Assembly (NCBI GenBank): GCA_905192745.1
Contig: CAJJLZ010000017.1
Location: 1 to 57,691, forward strand
DNA length: 57,691 nucleotides
Direction: 5' to 3'
Source of the DNA: an uncultured Oscillospiraceae bacterium
GTDB lineage: Bacteria; Bacillota; Clostridia; Oscillospirales; Acutalibacteraceae
Positions 35,583 to 47,399 of the stretch are shown here, piece after piece. The notes beneath the pieces are model-generated. The model searched no databases, was not told the origin of the DNA, and saw only the letters and a list, made by a program, of their open reading frames with translations. How positions within the stretch are numbered: the first letter of the stretch is position 1; every line of letters begins with the position of its first letter. The position numbers and the translations under genes were made by a program.

Positions 35583-37205
35583 ATGATGACCGGAGCGGCT
35601 GCCATGGTGCAGTGTCTCGAGCAGGAGGGCGTACGGATCGCGTTCGGCTATCCCGGCGCGGCGATCTGCCCGTTTTATGACGCGCTGACCGACAGCGCCA
35701 TCCATCATGTCCTCGTCCGCACGGAGCAAAATGCGGCCCATGCCGCAAGCGGCTATGCGCGTATTTCCGGCACGGTCGGGGTATGCATCGCCACCTCCGG
35801 CCCCGGTGCGACCAACCTGCTCACCGGCATTGCCTCCGCCTACATGGACTCCATTCCGCTGGTGGTTATCACCGGTCAGGTGCGCAGCGACCTCCTCGGG
35901 CGGGACGTGTTCCAGGAGGCGGACATTACCGGCGCGGCGGAGCCGTTCACCAAGCACAGCTACATCATCAAACGCGCCCGGGATATCCCCCGCGTTTTCA
36001 AGGAAGCCTTCCATATTGCCTCTACCGGCCGGCCCGGCCCGGTTCTGATCGATATTCCGATCGATATGCAGCAGGCTTCCATTCCCGAATTCGACTATTC
36101 CTTTCCGGTGGACATCATCGGCTACAAGCCCCGTACGCAGGGACATAACCTCCAGATCAAAAAGGCGGTCGAAGCGCTGAAAAGCAGCAAACGCCCCGTC
36201 CTCTGCGCGGGGGGCGGCGTCCTCTCTGCCGGAGCACGGGAGGAACTGCGCGCTTTTGTGGAACCATGCCGCCTTCCCGTCGTCTGCACCATGATGGGAA
36301 TCGGCGCTCTTCCCACCGCCCACCCGCTGAACCTCGGCATGCTGGGCAGCCACGGCTGCGCCCCGGCCAATAAGGCGGTGCGGGATGCGGATCTGCTGGT
36401 ACTGGTCGGCGCCCGGGTGGGGGATCGCGCGGTCGCGGCGCCCGGACAGGTAGCCGCCCGTGCCAAAATCATTCATATCGATATCGACCCGGCCGAAATC
36501 GGCAAGAATATGCCCGCGCACATCCCGATCGTAGGGGATCTGAAGGGTGTGCTGGCGGAGCTTACCTGCCTGTCCGATTGGCAGACCCCGACCGAGTGGG
36601 TGGATCAGGTGACAGGCCGCAAACAGCGGTACGCCGCCAAAGAAATCCCGCCGGTGGAAGGCTATGTGGAACCCAAAACCTTTCTCCGCCGTCTCTCCGA
36701 AAAAATGGATGCCGACGCGGTGCTCTGCGCCGATGTGGGTCAGAATCAAATCTGGTCGGCCAACAACTATGCCATACGGGAAGGGCGCTTTCTCACCTCC
36801 GGCGGAATGGGAACGATGGGTTATTCCATTCCCTGCGCCGTCGGGGCAAAATGCGCCGCCCCCCATCGTCAGGTGTGCGCGGTATGCGGGGACGGCTCCT
36901 TCCAGATGAGTATGATGGAGCTGGCCACCATTTGTCAGGAGCGTCTGGACGTTAAAATCATCGTCATGCGGAATACCCGTCTCGGCATGGTACGGGAACT
37001 GCAGGACAACCACTATAAGGGCAACCACAGCGCCGTGTATCTGGACGGCAGCCCCGATTTCGTCAAGCTGGCGGCCGCCTACGGTATCCCCGCCCGTTCG
37101 GTTTCTTCGAATGAAGAGGCGGAAGGAGCGATAAACGAAATGCTCGACACCGGCGGTCCCTACCTGCTCCAGTGCGTGGTACAGCCCGACTATCCGTCGC
37201 TGTAA
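35583..37205 (+). CDS. ilvB: Acetolactate synthase large subunit
   Basis: Thiamine-diphosphate enzyme making acetolactate or acetohydroxybutyrate, first step of valine, leucine and isoleucine synthesis. The 540-residue product has the catalytic glutamate in RTEQNAAHAA (Glu48), ATSGPGATNL, and the ThDP/Mg signature GDGSFQMSMMEL in the C-terminal third. The start at 35583 is eight bases after AAAGGG, with an ATG next to it; a GTG at 35574 is less likely. Followed at once by its regulatory subunit, so it is the biosynthetic rather than catabolic enzyme. Confidence 0.95.
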   Translation: MMTGAAAMVQCLEQEGVRIAFGYPGAAICPFYDALTDSAIHHVLVRTEQNAAHAASGYARISGTVGVCIATSGPGATNLLTGIASAYMDSIPLVVITGQVRSDLLGRDVFQEADITGAAEPFTKHSYIIKRARDIPRVFKEAFHIASTGRPGPVLIDIPIDMQQASIPEFDYSFPVDIIGYKPRTQGHNLQIKKAVEALKSSKRPVLCAGGGVLSAGAREELRAFVEPCRLPVVCTMMGIGALPTAHPLNLGMLGSHGCAPANKAVRDADLLVLVGARVGDRAVAAPGQVAARAKIIHIDIDPAEIGKNMPAHIPIVGDLKGVLAELTCLSDWQTPTEWVDQVTGRKQRYAAKEIPPVEGYVEPKTFLRRLSEKMDADAVLCADVGQNQIWSANNYAIREGRFLTSGGMGTMGYSIPCAVGAKCAAPHRQVCAVCGDGSFQMSMMELATICQERLDVKIIVMRNTRLGMVRELQDNHYKGNHSAVYLDGSPDFVKLAAAYGIPARSVSSNEEAEGAINEMLDTGGPYLLQCVVQPDYPSL

Positions 37206-37241
37206 AGCGGCCCCATCTCAAGCGGAAGGATGGCCTGTTTT

Positions 37242-37754
37242 ATGAAATACACCATGTCCGTCCTCGTGGAGAATCACGCCGGCGTTCTTTCCAAGGTATC
37301 CGGTCTCTTCGCGCGGCGGGGCTTCAATATCGATTCCCTCGCCGTCGGCGAGACAGAGGATCCCACCATCTCCCGGATGACCATCGTGGTGGATGGGGAC
37401 GAATACGTCATTGAGCAGTTGGAGAAACAGCTCAACAAGGTGATCCCGGTCATCAAGGTGAAAACCCTCGACCCGGCCGAAACCATTGCCCGTACCCTCT
37501 GCCTGCTCAAAGTATCGGCGGGCGCCGGGCAGCGGGAGGATATCATGCGGATTTCCGAGCTGATGGGCGCGCGGATTGTGGACGTCACCCGTGCCACCCT
37601 GACGCTGGAATTCGCCGATACCGCCGAACGCACCGAAACATTGGAAGCGCTACTCCGCCCCTATGGCATCAAGGAGATTGTGCGCACCGGCGTCATTGCG
37701 CTGGAAAAGGGCGCGGATCCGACCCGAAAGGTCAAAAAGCAGCAGATATATTAA
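37242..37754 (+). CDS. ilvN: Acetolactate synthase small (regulatory) subunit
   Basis: A 170-residue ACT-domain protein that activates IlvB and gives valine feedback inhibition. The ACT domain reads YTMSVLVENHAGVLSKVSGLF at residues 3-23, followed by RRGFNIDSLAVG; the C-terminal ALS_ss_C domain follows. The ATG at 37230 abuts GGAAGG, so the start at 37242 is preferred. It lies 36 bases after ilvB and about 75 bases before ilvC. Confidence 0.95.
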   Translation: MKYTMSVLVENHAGVLSKVSGLFARRGFNIDSLAVGETEDPTISRMTIVVDGDEYVIEQLEKQLNKVIPVIKVKTLDPAETIARTLCLLKVSAGAGQREDIMRISELMGARIVDVTRATLTLEFADTAERTETLEALLRPYGIKEIVRTGVIALEKGADPTRKVKKQQIY

Positions 37755-37830
37755 CCTTATGCAGGTTAACATATTCCGTCCATCCATTCATTTAAAATCT
37801 GCCGCTCATACGGCACAGGAGGTAATTATC

Positions 37831-38826
<996 letters not shown>

Positions 38827-38840
38827 GCCGCGATCGGCAG

Positions 38841-38873
38841 GCCGGGCCGGGAGATTCCCCGGCCCGGCTTTTT
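38841..38873 (+). terminator. First terminator after ilvC
   Basis: Stem GCCGGGCCGG / CCGGCCCGGC with an 8-base loop, then TTTTT. Confidence 0.92.
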
Positions 38874-38874
38874 C

Positions 38875-38911
38875 AAAGTCTGACTCAAGCGTTGCTTGAG
38901 TCAGACTTTTT
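38875..38911. terminator. Second terminator-like hairpin after ilvC
   Basis: A 16-bp perfect stem AAAGTCTGACTCAAGC and complement with a GTT loop, ending in TTTTT. It is symmetrical, so it can work on both strands. Only one base separates it from the first terminator. Confidence 0.85.
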
Positions 38912-38945
38912 CCATCCTTCTATGTGTCTTTCAAGAACAACTTGC

Positions 38946-38974
38946 TCGACATTCCCATCGAAACAGGATAGAAT
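38946..38974 (+). promoter_or_regulatory. Promoter for the repeat-bearing XRE gene
   Basis: TCGACA, a 17-base spacer and TAGAAT, about 65 bases before the start. Confidence 0.7.
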
Positions 38975-39038
38975 GAAAACAGGATCGCGGTAGGTCGACA
39001 TGCCCGTCCGGATATTCTCATACAAGGAGGAACCCCTT

Positions 39039-39866
39039 ATGTTTGACATGGCCGCCGTCAGCCTGCGGATTGCCGCACTGCGCAAACAGGCTGGAATTAC
39101 CCAAATGGAACTGGCTGACCGCCTCGGGATCAGTTATCAGGCCGTAAGCAGTTGGGAACGGGGGGAAACTATGCCGGATATCGGTAAGCTGCCCTCCCTG
39201 TCGGAAGAACTGGACGTTTCTATCGATGAACTTTTGGGGAAAGCGCCTTCCGACCGCATTGCTGAAGGAACAGCCCCTGTAACGACGTCCTACGAGGAAC
39301 CGGCAAAGGAAGAAAAACCTTCTCCGGCAGCGGCCGAAGAGCGGGATATCGATGAAAACGAACTGGCCGCCGTCGCCCCCTATGTCAACACCGCGTTTCT
39401 GGAAACCGCGGCAGAAAAACTATACCGCCGGTCCGGCTCGCTGCAAAAAATCCAACGCCTTGCGCCCTTCCTGAGCGCCGAATTCCTCCAGAAAATCGCG
39501 GAAGAGTGTCTGGAGGAATCGTCCGGTAACTCATCCGCCATCTGCGGTCTCGCTCCCTTTCTGGATACCGCTGTGTTGGATAATCTGGCGGAAAGGCAAT
39601 ATCAGCTCACCGCCAACCTCGCGGATATTCGCTGTCTGGCTCCCTTTCTTTCAGACGAGGCTCTCATACGGTTGGCGGAGCTAAGCCTTCAGGCTGCGCC
39701 CTCTTTATCTCCACTATCTCCCCTCCTCCCTTTTCTTTCAACAGAATGGTTGAACTGCCGCACTAAGGAAATTCTCGAGCAAGAGGGGATTTCCGGGATT
39801 TCCATTGCCCTGCCGTATATCGATTCCTCGGTTGTCGAGGAGTATCTCCGCCGGTACGGAAGCTAA
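39039..39866 (+). CDS. XRE-family regulator with six 29-residue repeats
   Basis: A 275-residue protein. Residues about 7-64 are a Cro/CI-type helix-turn-helix (RIAALRKQAGITQMELADRL, ISYQAVSSWERG). After a charged linker (66-105) come six units of about 29 residues, each with an APFL-like core at 113, 142, 172, 201, 229 and 257, followed by a helical LAE/LA stretch; this is a helical solenoid. No enzymatic motif is visible. It has its own promoter and terminator and lies alone. The repeat part may be a protein-binding or sensing platform. The start at 39039 follows AAGGAGG; an in-frame ATG at 39000 is not well placed. Confidence 0.85.
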   Translation: MFDMAAVSLRIAALRKQAGITQMELADRLGISYQAVSSWERGETMPDIGKLPSLSEELDVSIDELLGKAPSDRIAEGTAPVTTSYEEPAKEEKPSPAAAEERDIDENELAAVAPYVNTAFLETAAEKLYRRSGSLQKIQRLAPFLSAEFLQKIAEECLEESSGNSSAICGLAPFLDTAVLDNLAERQYQLTANLADIRCLAPFLSDEALIRLAELSLQAAPSLSPLSPLLPFLSTEWLNCRTKEILEQEGISGISIALPYIDSSVVEEYLRRYGS

Positions 39867-39884
39867 GCCGGCCCAAGCGGTGCA

Positions 39885-39938
39885 AAAAGCCCCCCGTTCC
39901 TGTTCTCGCGCTGCGAAAGACAGAAACGGGGGGCTTTT
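39885..39938. terminator. Bidirectional terminator between the XRE gene and ftsH
   Basis: AAAAGCCCCCCGTT and AACGGGGGGCTTTT flank a 24-base loop, giving T-runs on both strands. Confidence 0.9.
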
Positions 39939-39951
39939 CTATTTGGAAAAT

Positions 39952-41940
<1,989 letters not shown>

Positions 41941-42008
41941 CCACTCCTTTTATTCCGCGGGGCCGCCGCGGGTAAACTAAGCTGTTCGGGGCAGGCCTTC
42001 CCCGTCGG

Positions 42009-42563
42009 TCAGTCGGCGTAAATTTCCGGCTTCAGCACCCCGATATAGGGAAGATTGCGGTATTTTTCCGCATAATCCAACCCATAGCCCACAATAAACT
42101 TGTCCGGCACCTGTGCGCCGACATAGTCCGGGTGGATATCCACCCGCCGCCTCTCCGGCTTATCCAGCAGCGTACACAGCCGAATGCTCTGCGGATGGCG
42201 GGCCGACAGGTTTTTGAGCAGGAACGAGAGGGTTACGCCCGAGTCGAGGATATCCTCCACCACCAGCAGATCCTTTCCCTCCAGCGTGGCGTCGAGGTCC
42301 TTTAATATTCGCACCTCGCCGGTCGTCGTCGTGCCCGCTCCATAGCTGGACACCGACAGGAAATCGATCGAACAGGGAACCGTGATCTCCCGCATCAGGT
42401 CCGCCATGAAAATCAGCGATCCCTTCAGCACACTGACCATCACCAGATTTTTCCCCTCATAATCCCGGCTGATGCGCGCGCCCATCTCTTTTACAATATC
42501 CGCCAACTGCTGTTCGGTAAACAGCACTTCGGAGATATCGTCTTTCATGCTCTTCATTGCCAT
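42009..42563 (-). CDS. hpt: Hypoxanthine phosphoribosyltransferase
   Basis: Purine salvage: makes IMP or GMP from the base and PRPP. The 184-residue product has the PRPP-binding motif VVEDILDSGVTLSFL, the LKGSLIFMADL segment and the C-terminal KFIVGYGLDYAEKYRNLP. A start six bases downstream (42557) is also possible. It lies four bases from tilS and 68 from ftsH. Confidence 0.95.
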   Translation of the reverse strand: MAMKSMKDDISEVLFTEQQLADIVKEMGARISRDYEGKNLVMVSVLKGSLIFMADLMREITVPCSIDFLSVSSYGAGTTTTGEVRILKDLDATLEGKDLLVVEDILDSGVTLSFLLKNLSARHPQSIRLCTLLDKPERRRVDIHPDYVGAQVPDKFIVGYGLDYAEKYRNLPYIGVLKPEIYAD

Positions 42564-42567
42564 CGTC

Positions 42568-44061
42568 CTATCCTGTCCCTTCCGGCGGCCTGTTCCCGCC
42601 GCCGTATACTTCCGTTTTTCCGTCCGCCGCTGTTTTCAGTTCTTCCGGCTCCAGCAACAGAACCCGCCGGGTATCCGCGTCGATACGGACCCGCTCATCG
42701 CAGCCGAAGCCGCCGACCAGCACGATCCCCTCCCGATCGCAGAACACCGGAACCGCATTCCGCCGCCAGGCCGGAAGCCCGGCCTCGTTCAGCAGCTTTT
42801 TCAGCGTTTTCCCCACGTCCCGGCCCACCGGATGATAGCTGTCCCCCGGCCGACGGGAACGCACGGACACGTACCCTGATATCTTATCATAGTTCAGTGC
42901 ATTTTTTAATAAGTTTTTGTGAATTTTCAATTCCTTTTCATATTCCGCCAAAGACAGGACTCTCGGCATGGTTATTCTGCCAGAAAACACAAAGGAAATT
43001 CCCGGCTTTACCGGAATTTCCGCTGAATTGGCGTTATTTTCGCCGAGTGCCGCTTCATCCGCCGCCGAAACGACCGCCAGCCGCCCCTGCGAAACAACAA
43101 TTTTCCGGCTTCGGGAAAGAGAGAGCGCGCCGCCGGTTTCCAGCAGCCGTTCCATCCCCTCCACCTGCGCCTCGGCGGGGAGGAGCCCCGCCCCGGCCGC
43201 GATCTCCGTGAGCGCCCGGGCCTTCAGCGCGGGAGGGAGCGTCCGCAGTCTCACGGCGTCCCATTCCCCCACCTCATCCGGGAAAGCCGCGTCCGCCAGC
43301 GCCGCCGCTGCCTGCTCCGTCAGATAATCCTCATCCTGCCGGGCCCGCTTCATCAGACGGGCGAAGGCGTCCGCCGCCCCCGGGTTAACCGCCTGCAGCG
43401 CGGGGACCGCCTGACGCCGGATACGATTGCGGGCGTAAACGTCCTCCGCGTTGGTGCTGTCGGTTACAAAGGCAATCTTTTGTTCCGTGCAGAAGGCTTC
43501 CACCTCCGCCCGGGTACAGCCGAGCAGCGGACGGACCAGCCGCAGCCCGTCCGCCAGAGGGCGGGAAGCCGGGATGCCGCAAAGCCCGCGAAGCCCGCAG
43601 CCCCGCGCCATGTGAAGCAGCACCGTTTCCATACTGTCGCTGAGGGTGTGAGCGGTTGCCGTGATCGCTCCCTTTTCGGCGGCCAGCCCGGCGAAATACG
43701 CATACCGAACCCGCCGTCCGGCTTCCTCCAGCCCTTCGTCCCGTGCGGCGGCTTCAGCCCGCACGTCGGCGCGAAGCACCGAGAGCGGGACATTCAGCCG
43801 ACGGCATGTCTCCCGAACGAACGCTTCATCCCGGTCGGCCTCCCCGGCCCGCAGGCCATGATTTACATGCGCGGCCTCCACCGCCGAAAGGCCGAGCGGC
43901 TCCCGCAGAAGGAGCAGGGCATGAAGCAGCGCCATGGAATCCGCGCCGCCTGAAAGCGCGACCAGCACCGTATCTCCCGGCCGGAGAAGGGATTCCCGTC
44001 GGATGGTCGCCGCCGCCTTTTTCAGAAGGCCGGCTGACCGAACGGATTTTTCGCTTTCCAT
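42568..44061 (-). CDS. tilS: tRNA(Ile)-lysidine synthetase
   Basis: Converts C34 of the tRNA-Ile CAU anticodon to lysidine so that it reads AUA. The 497-residue product carries the PP-loop motif SGGADSMAL (about residues 36-44) and the NHGLR segment, with the two C-terminal TilS domains after residue 260. The start follows GGAGAACGCCTT. First gene of the tilS-hpt-ftsH operon; no convincing sigma-A promoter was found directly upstream. Confidence 0.95.
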   Translation of the reverse strand: MESEKSVRSAGLLKKAAATIRRESLLRPGDTVLVALSGGADSMALLHALLLLREPLGLSAVEAAHVNHGLRAGEADRDEAFVRETCRRLNVPLSVLRADVRAEAAARDEGLEEAGRRVRYAYFAGLAAEKGAITATAHTLSDSMETVLLHMARGCGLRGLCGIPASRPLADGLRLVRPLLGCTRAEVEAFCTEQKIAFVTDSTNAEDVYARNRIRRQAVPALQAVNPGAADAFARLMKRARQDEDYLTEQAAAALADAAFPDEVGEWDAVRLRTLPPALKARALTEIAAGAGLLPAEAQVEGMERLLETGGALSLSRSRKIVVSQGRLAVVSAADEAALGENNANSAEIPVKPGISFVFSGRITMPRVLSLAEYEKELKIHKNLLKNALNYDKISGYVSVRSRRPGDSYHPVGRDVGKTLKKLLNEAGLPAWRRNAVPVFCDREGIVLVGGFGCDERVRIDADTRRVLLLEPEELKTAADGKTEVYGGGNRPPEGTG

Positions 44062-44154
44062 AAGGCGTTCTCCTCAATACCGTAGACAACAGGAAAAGGA
44101 ACCGGCACGCCATAACAGCCCTGCCGGAAAAAAGTCGGTTTTACGGCCACGCCG

Positions 44155-44183
44155 CAAAATGCGCGCCGCCATCCATGGCGCGC
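44155..44183 (-). terminator. Terminator after dnaB
   Basis: On the minus strand GCGCGCC and its complement around a short loop, ending ATTTTG. A smaller hairpin ACGATTC / GAATCGT (44198-44214) lies directly beyond the dnaB stop. Confidence 0.6.
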
Positions 44184-44215
44184 AGGGATTTTTCAGAACG
44201 ATTCGAAGAATCGTC

Positions 44216-45592
44216 TCATTCGCTGCGGTGCATTTCCAGACTGGTGAACTGGGTGAACTCGCCGAACCAGGCCAGCTTGACAGTACCCAGTTCGCCGTGA
44301 CGGTTCTTGGCCACAATGACCTCGGAGGTTCCCGCCTCCACCTGCGTCGGATCCTCTTTTTCATTTTTATAATACTCGTCGCGGTACAGGAACAGCACCT
44401 GATCGGCGTCCTGTTCGATAGAACCGGATTCCCGCAGATCAGCCAGCGCCGGACGATGATTGGCCTGTTTCTCCGTTCCGCGGGAGAGCTGGGCGCACAC
44501 CATCAGCGGGATATGCAGCTCCTTCGCCATGATCTTCAGGCTTCGGGTGATCTCGGTGACTTCCTGTACGCGGTTATCGATCCGCCGGGCGGACTGCATC
44601 AGCTGCAGGTAGTCGATGACCACGAAATCCACCTTTTTCAGCCGCCGCAGCCGGGCCTTCATCTCGGGAACAGTGATATTCGAAGTATCGTCGAAATACA
44701 TCGGCGCCTTGCAAAGAATACTGGACGCGGCGGCAATCCTTCCCCACTCCTCCGGTGTCAGGTTGCCCACCCGAAGCTTTTTGCTGGATACCTTCGCCTC
44801 ACTGGACAGCAGACGGTTGACCAGCTGTTCGCGGGACATCTCCAACGCGAAGAAGGCGACCGTCTTGTTCTGCTTAACGGCGACGTTCCGGGCCAAATTC
44901 AGCGCAAAGCTGGTTTTTCCCATGCCGGGGCGGGCGCCGACGATAATCAGGTCGGACCGGTTCAGTCCGGTGGTGATATCGTCCAGTGCGGAAATGCCGC
45001 TCGGGATACCCACAAATTCTCCCCGGTCGTCCGAAGCGAGTTTGTTGAACATCTCATAGTTGCTGGCCAGAACCTCCTGAATCGGGACCAGCCCGCCGGC
45101 CTGCCGCCCCTGACGGATATCGTATATTTTCTGCTCCGCCGAATCCAGCAGTACCGACGGCTCGATGCCGGGATCCATCGCGTCGTCCACGATCTCCCGG
45201 GCCGCCTTGATAAGCATCCGCACATCGTATTTTTCCCGCACGATCCGCGCGTAATTCCCGATATTGGAGATCGAGGGCACCATCTGCGCCAGTTTGAGCA
45301 GATACGCCTTTCCTTCCTCGCCGGCGAAAAAGCCCTCGGCTTTCAGGGATTCGAGGACGGTGACGAAATCGATCACCTGAGATTCCATCATTTTCAGACT
45401 CATCACACGGTACACCGCCTGATGCTCCGGCAGATAGAAATATTCCGGGCGCAGGGCGTCCGCCACCTGATTGATGCACTGCGGATCGATCAAAATCGCT
45501 CCGAGGACGGCCTGCTCCGCTTCCAGACTGTAGGGAAGGTTCAGTTCATCATATCCGCCGCCGTCCCGGTTTCGTCCGGTATATTCCGCCAT
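44216..45592 (-). CDS. dnaB: Replicative DNA helicase DnaB
   Basis: Hexameric 5'-3' helicase that opens the replication fork. The 458-residue product has the N-terminal domain (AEQAVLGAILIDPQCI), then the RecA-like domain with Walker A GARPGMGKTSFA and the DnaB motifs FFALEMSREQL, VDFVVIDYLQLM and AQLSRGTEKQANHRPALADLRESGSIEQDAD. The start at 45592 fits the family length; the frame continues upstream. Downstream of rplI on the same strand, as in many Firmicutes (where it is called dnaC). Confidence 0.97.
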   Translation of the reverse strand: MAEYTGRNRDGGGYDELNLPYSLEAEQAVLGAILIDPQCINQVADALRPEYFYLPEHQAVYRVMSLKMMESQVIDFVTVLESLKAEGFFAGEEGKAYLLKLAQMVPSISNIGNYARIVREKYDVRMLIKAAREIVDDAMDPGIEPSVLLDSAEQKIYDIRQGRQAGGLVPIQEVLASNYEMFNKLASDDRGEFVGIPSGISALDDITTGLNRSDLIIVGARPGMGKTSFALNLARNVAVKQNKTVAFFALEMSREQLVNRLLSSEAKVSSKKLRVGNLTPEEWGRIAAASSILCKAPMYFDDTSNITVPEMKARLRRLKKVDFVVIDYLQLMQSARRIDNRVQEVTEITRSLKIMAKELHIPLMVCAQLSRGTEKQANHRPALADLRESGSIEQDADQVLFLYRDEYYKNEKEDPTQVEAGTSEVIVAKNRHGELGTVKLAWFGEFTQFTSLEMHRSE

Positions 45593-45768
45593 AGAGAAAG
45601 CCACTCCTTTCATCCTTATCTGAAAATCCGCCGTAAAACGGCAATGAAGCGTCAAACGGCGGCCGGGCGTGCGCAAGCGCAGACCGGGGCCGCCCCTTGT
45701 CCCGCCGGGCGGCAGAACGCCCGGCCGGTATTATCCGATTATGGAGCCCTTAGAAAACGGCCCGGCAA

Positions 45769-46209
45769 TCATTCGGTCACCATCACGGTGATTTTCGCCG
45801 TCACGCCAAAGTTTAGCTTGACCTCCGCCGAATAGGAGCCGAACGCCTTGATGTCCCCCATCTCGATTTTCCGCTTGTCGAACTTTACGCCGTAATCCCG
45901 GGACAGGGCCTCCGCCACTTCCTTAGCGGTAACGGCGCCGAACAGACGGCCGCCCTGTCCCGCCCGGGCGGTCAGCTTCACCGTCTTGCCGTCAATGGCG
46001 GCGGCGGTTTCCTGCGCCTGCTTCTTCTCCTGCTCTTTATGGAACGCCGCCGCTTCCTCGCGGTTTTTCAGTTCGTTCATCGCCGCGGCGTTCGCCTCGG
46101 TCGCCAGTCCGCGCGGAAAAAGAAAGTTGCGCGCATAGCCGTCGGAGACATTGACCAATTCGCCCTTTTTGCCCTGACCCTTCACGTCCTGCGTCAGAAT
46201 TACCTTCAT
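45769..46209 (-). CDS. rplI: Ribosomal protein bL9
   Basis: A 146-residue 50S protein that binds 23S rRNA near the L1 stalk. The N-terminal signature KVILTQDVKGQGKKGELVNVSDGYARNFLFPRGLA, the long connecting helix (about 42-75) and the C-terminal domain are complete. It lies 177 bases before dnaB. Confidence 0.97.
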   Translation of the reverse strand: MKVILTQDVKGQGKKGELVNVSDGYARNFLFPRGLATEANAAAMNELKNREEAAAFHKEQEKKQAQETAAAIDGKTVKLTARAGQGGRLFGAVTAKEVAEALSRDYGVKFDKRKIEMGDIKAFGSYSAEVKLNFGVTAKITVMVTE

Positions 46210-46251
46210 GGTTCTTCATCCTTCCTGTATTGCGTCTGTGGCTTGGAAATA

Positions 46252-47346
46252 TTATACATTGAACCGGAACAGGACGATATCGCCGTCCTTCATCACATAC
46301 TCCTTGCCCTCCGACCGGACAAGCCCTTTTTCCTTCGCGGCGGCCATCGAGCCGCAGGCCATCAGATCGTCGTAGGCCACGACCTCCGCCCGGATGAAGC
46401 CGCGCTCAAAATCGGTGTGGATCTTGCCGGCGGCCTGCGGGGCGCGGGTCCCCTCGGTAATGGTCCATGCGCGCACCTCCGGCGTGCCGGCGGTGAGGTA
46501 GGAGATCAGCCCCAGCAGACGGTAGCTCGCCTGAATCAGCCGGTCCAGCCCGGAATGGTCCAGTCCCAGCTCCGCGAGGAACAGCCCCTTCTCCTCCTCG
46601 TCCATCCCGGCGATTTCCGCCTCGATCTGGGCGCAGATGGGCAGTACCTCGGCCTTTTCCTTTGCCGCCAGTTCCTTTACCTTTAAATACTGTGTGTTCT
46701 TTTCGATATTCCCGGTGAAATCCGCTTCGCTCATATTGGCGGCGTAGATAACCGGTTTTTTGGTCAGCAGGGCGACGGTGGCGAGGATGGCTTCCTCCTC
46801 CGGCGTACACTCCACCGACCGGGCGGGCTGCCCCTGCTCCAGCGTGGCGTAGACCCGCTTCAGGAAATCCACCTCCGGCTGGAGAGACTTGTCCCCCTTG
46901 AGCATTTTCGTCGTCTTATCGATACGGCGTTCCAGCATTTCCATGTCCGAAAAAATCAGCTCGAGATTGATGGTCTCGATATCCCGCAGGGGGTCGATGC
47001 TCCCCTCCACATGGATGATATCGTCGTCTTCAAAACAGCGCACGACATGGATGATCGCGTCCACCTCGCGGATGTTGGCGAGAAATTTGTTGCCCAGCCC
47101 TTCGCCCTTGCTCGCCCCCTTGACCAGCCCGGCGATGTCCACAAACTCAATCACCGCGTGGGTCACCTTTTCGGGATGGTACATCTCGGCCAGCCGGTCC
47201 AGCCGCTCGTCCGGGACGCTGACCACCCCCACGTTGGGATCGATGGTACAGAAGGGATAGTTGGCGCTCTGCGCGCCGGCGTTGGTAATGGCATTAAACA
47301 AAGTGGATTTCCCCACGTTCGGGAGTCCCACGATTCCTAATTTCAT
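46252..47346 (-). CDS. ychF: Redox-regulated ATPase YchF/OLA1
   Basis: A 364-residue Obg-family ATPase. G1 GLPNVGKS (7-14), switch region NYPFCTIDPNVGVV, G3 DIAGLVKGASKGEGLGNKFL, a coiled helical insert, and a C-terminal TGS domain ending DGDIVLFRFNV. It binds ATP rather than GTP and is tied to ribosome and stress functions. The mobile element's integrase end begins within about 50 bases of its start codon, so its native promoter has been displaced. The nearest ribosome site, GGATAGG, lies 11 bases before the ATG and may be element-supplied. Confidence 0.97.
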   Translation of the reverse strand: MKLGIVGLPNVGKSTLFNAITNAGAQSANYPFCTIDPNVGVVSVPDERLDRLAEMYHPEKVTHAVIEFVDIAGLVKGASKGEGLGNKFLANIREVDAIIHVVRCFEDDDIIHVEGSIDPLRDIETINLELIFSDMEMLERRIDKTTKMLKGDKSLQPEVDFLKRVYATLEQGQPARSVECTPEEEAILATVALLTKKPVIYAANMSEADFTGNIEKNTQYLKVKELAAKEKAEVLPICAQIEAEIAGMDEEEKGLFLAELGLDHSGLDRLIQASYRLLGLISYLTAGTPEVRAWTITEGTRAPQAAGKIHTDFERGFIRAEVVAYDDLMACGSMAAAKEKGLVRSEGKEYVMKDGDIVLFRFNV

Positions 47347-47364
47347 AATTGTTTATACCTATCC

Positions 47365-47391
47365 GAAAAGCCTTGATTTATAAGGCTTTTC
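47365..47391 (-). terminator. Terminator-like hairpin at the integrase end
   Basis: GAAAAGCCTT and AAGGCTTTTC flank a 7-base loop just after the int stop. Confidence 0.6.
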
Positions 47392-47399
47392 GCCTTTCC

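Noticed and set aside
43934..45835. 633-codon plus-strand frame opposite tilS and dnaB
   Set aside because: Shadow of recognised genes.
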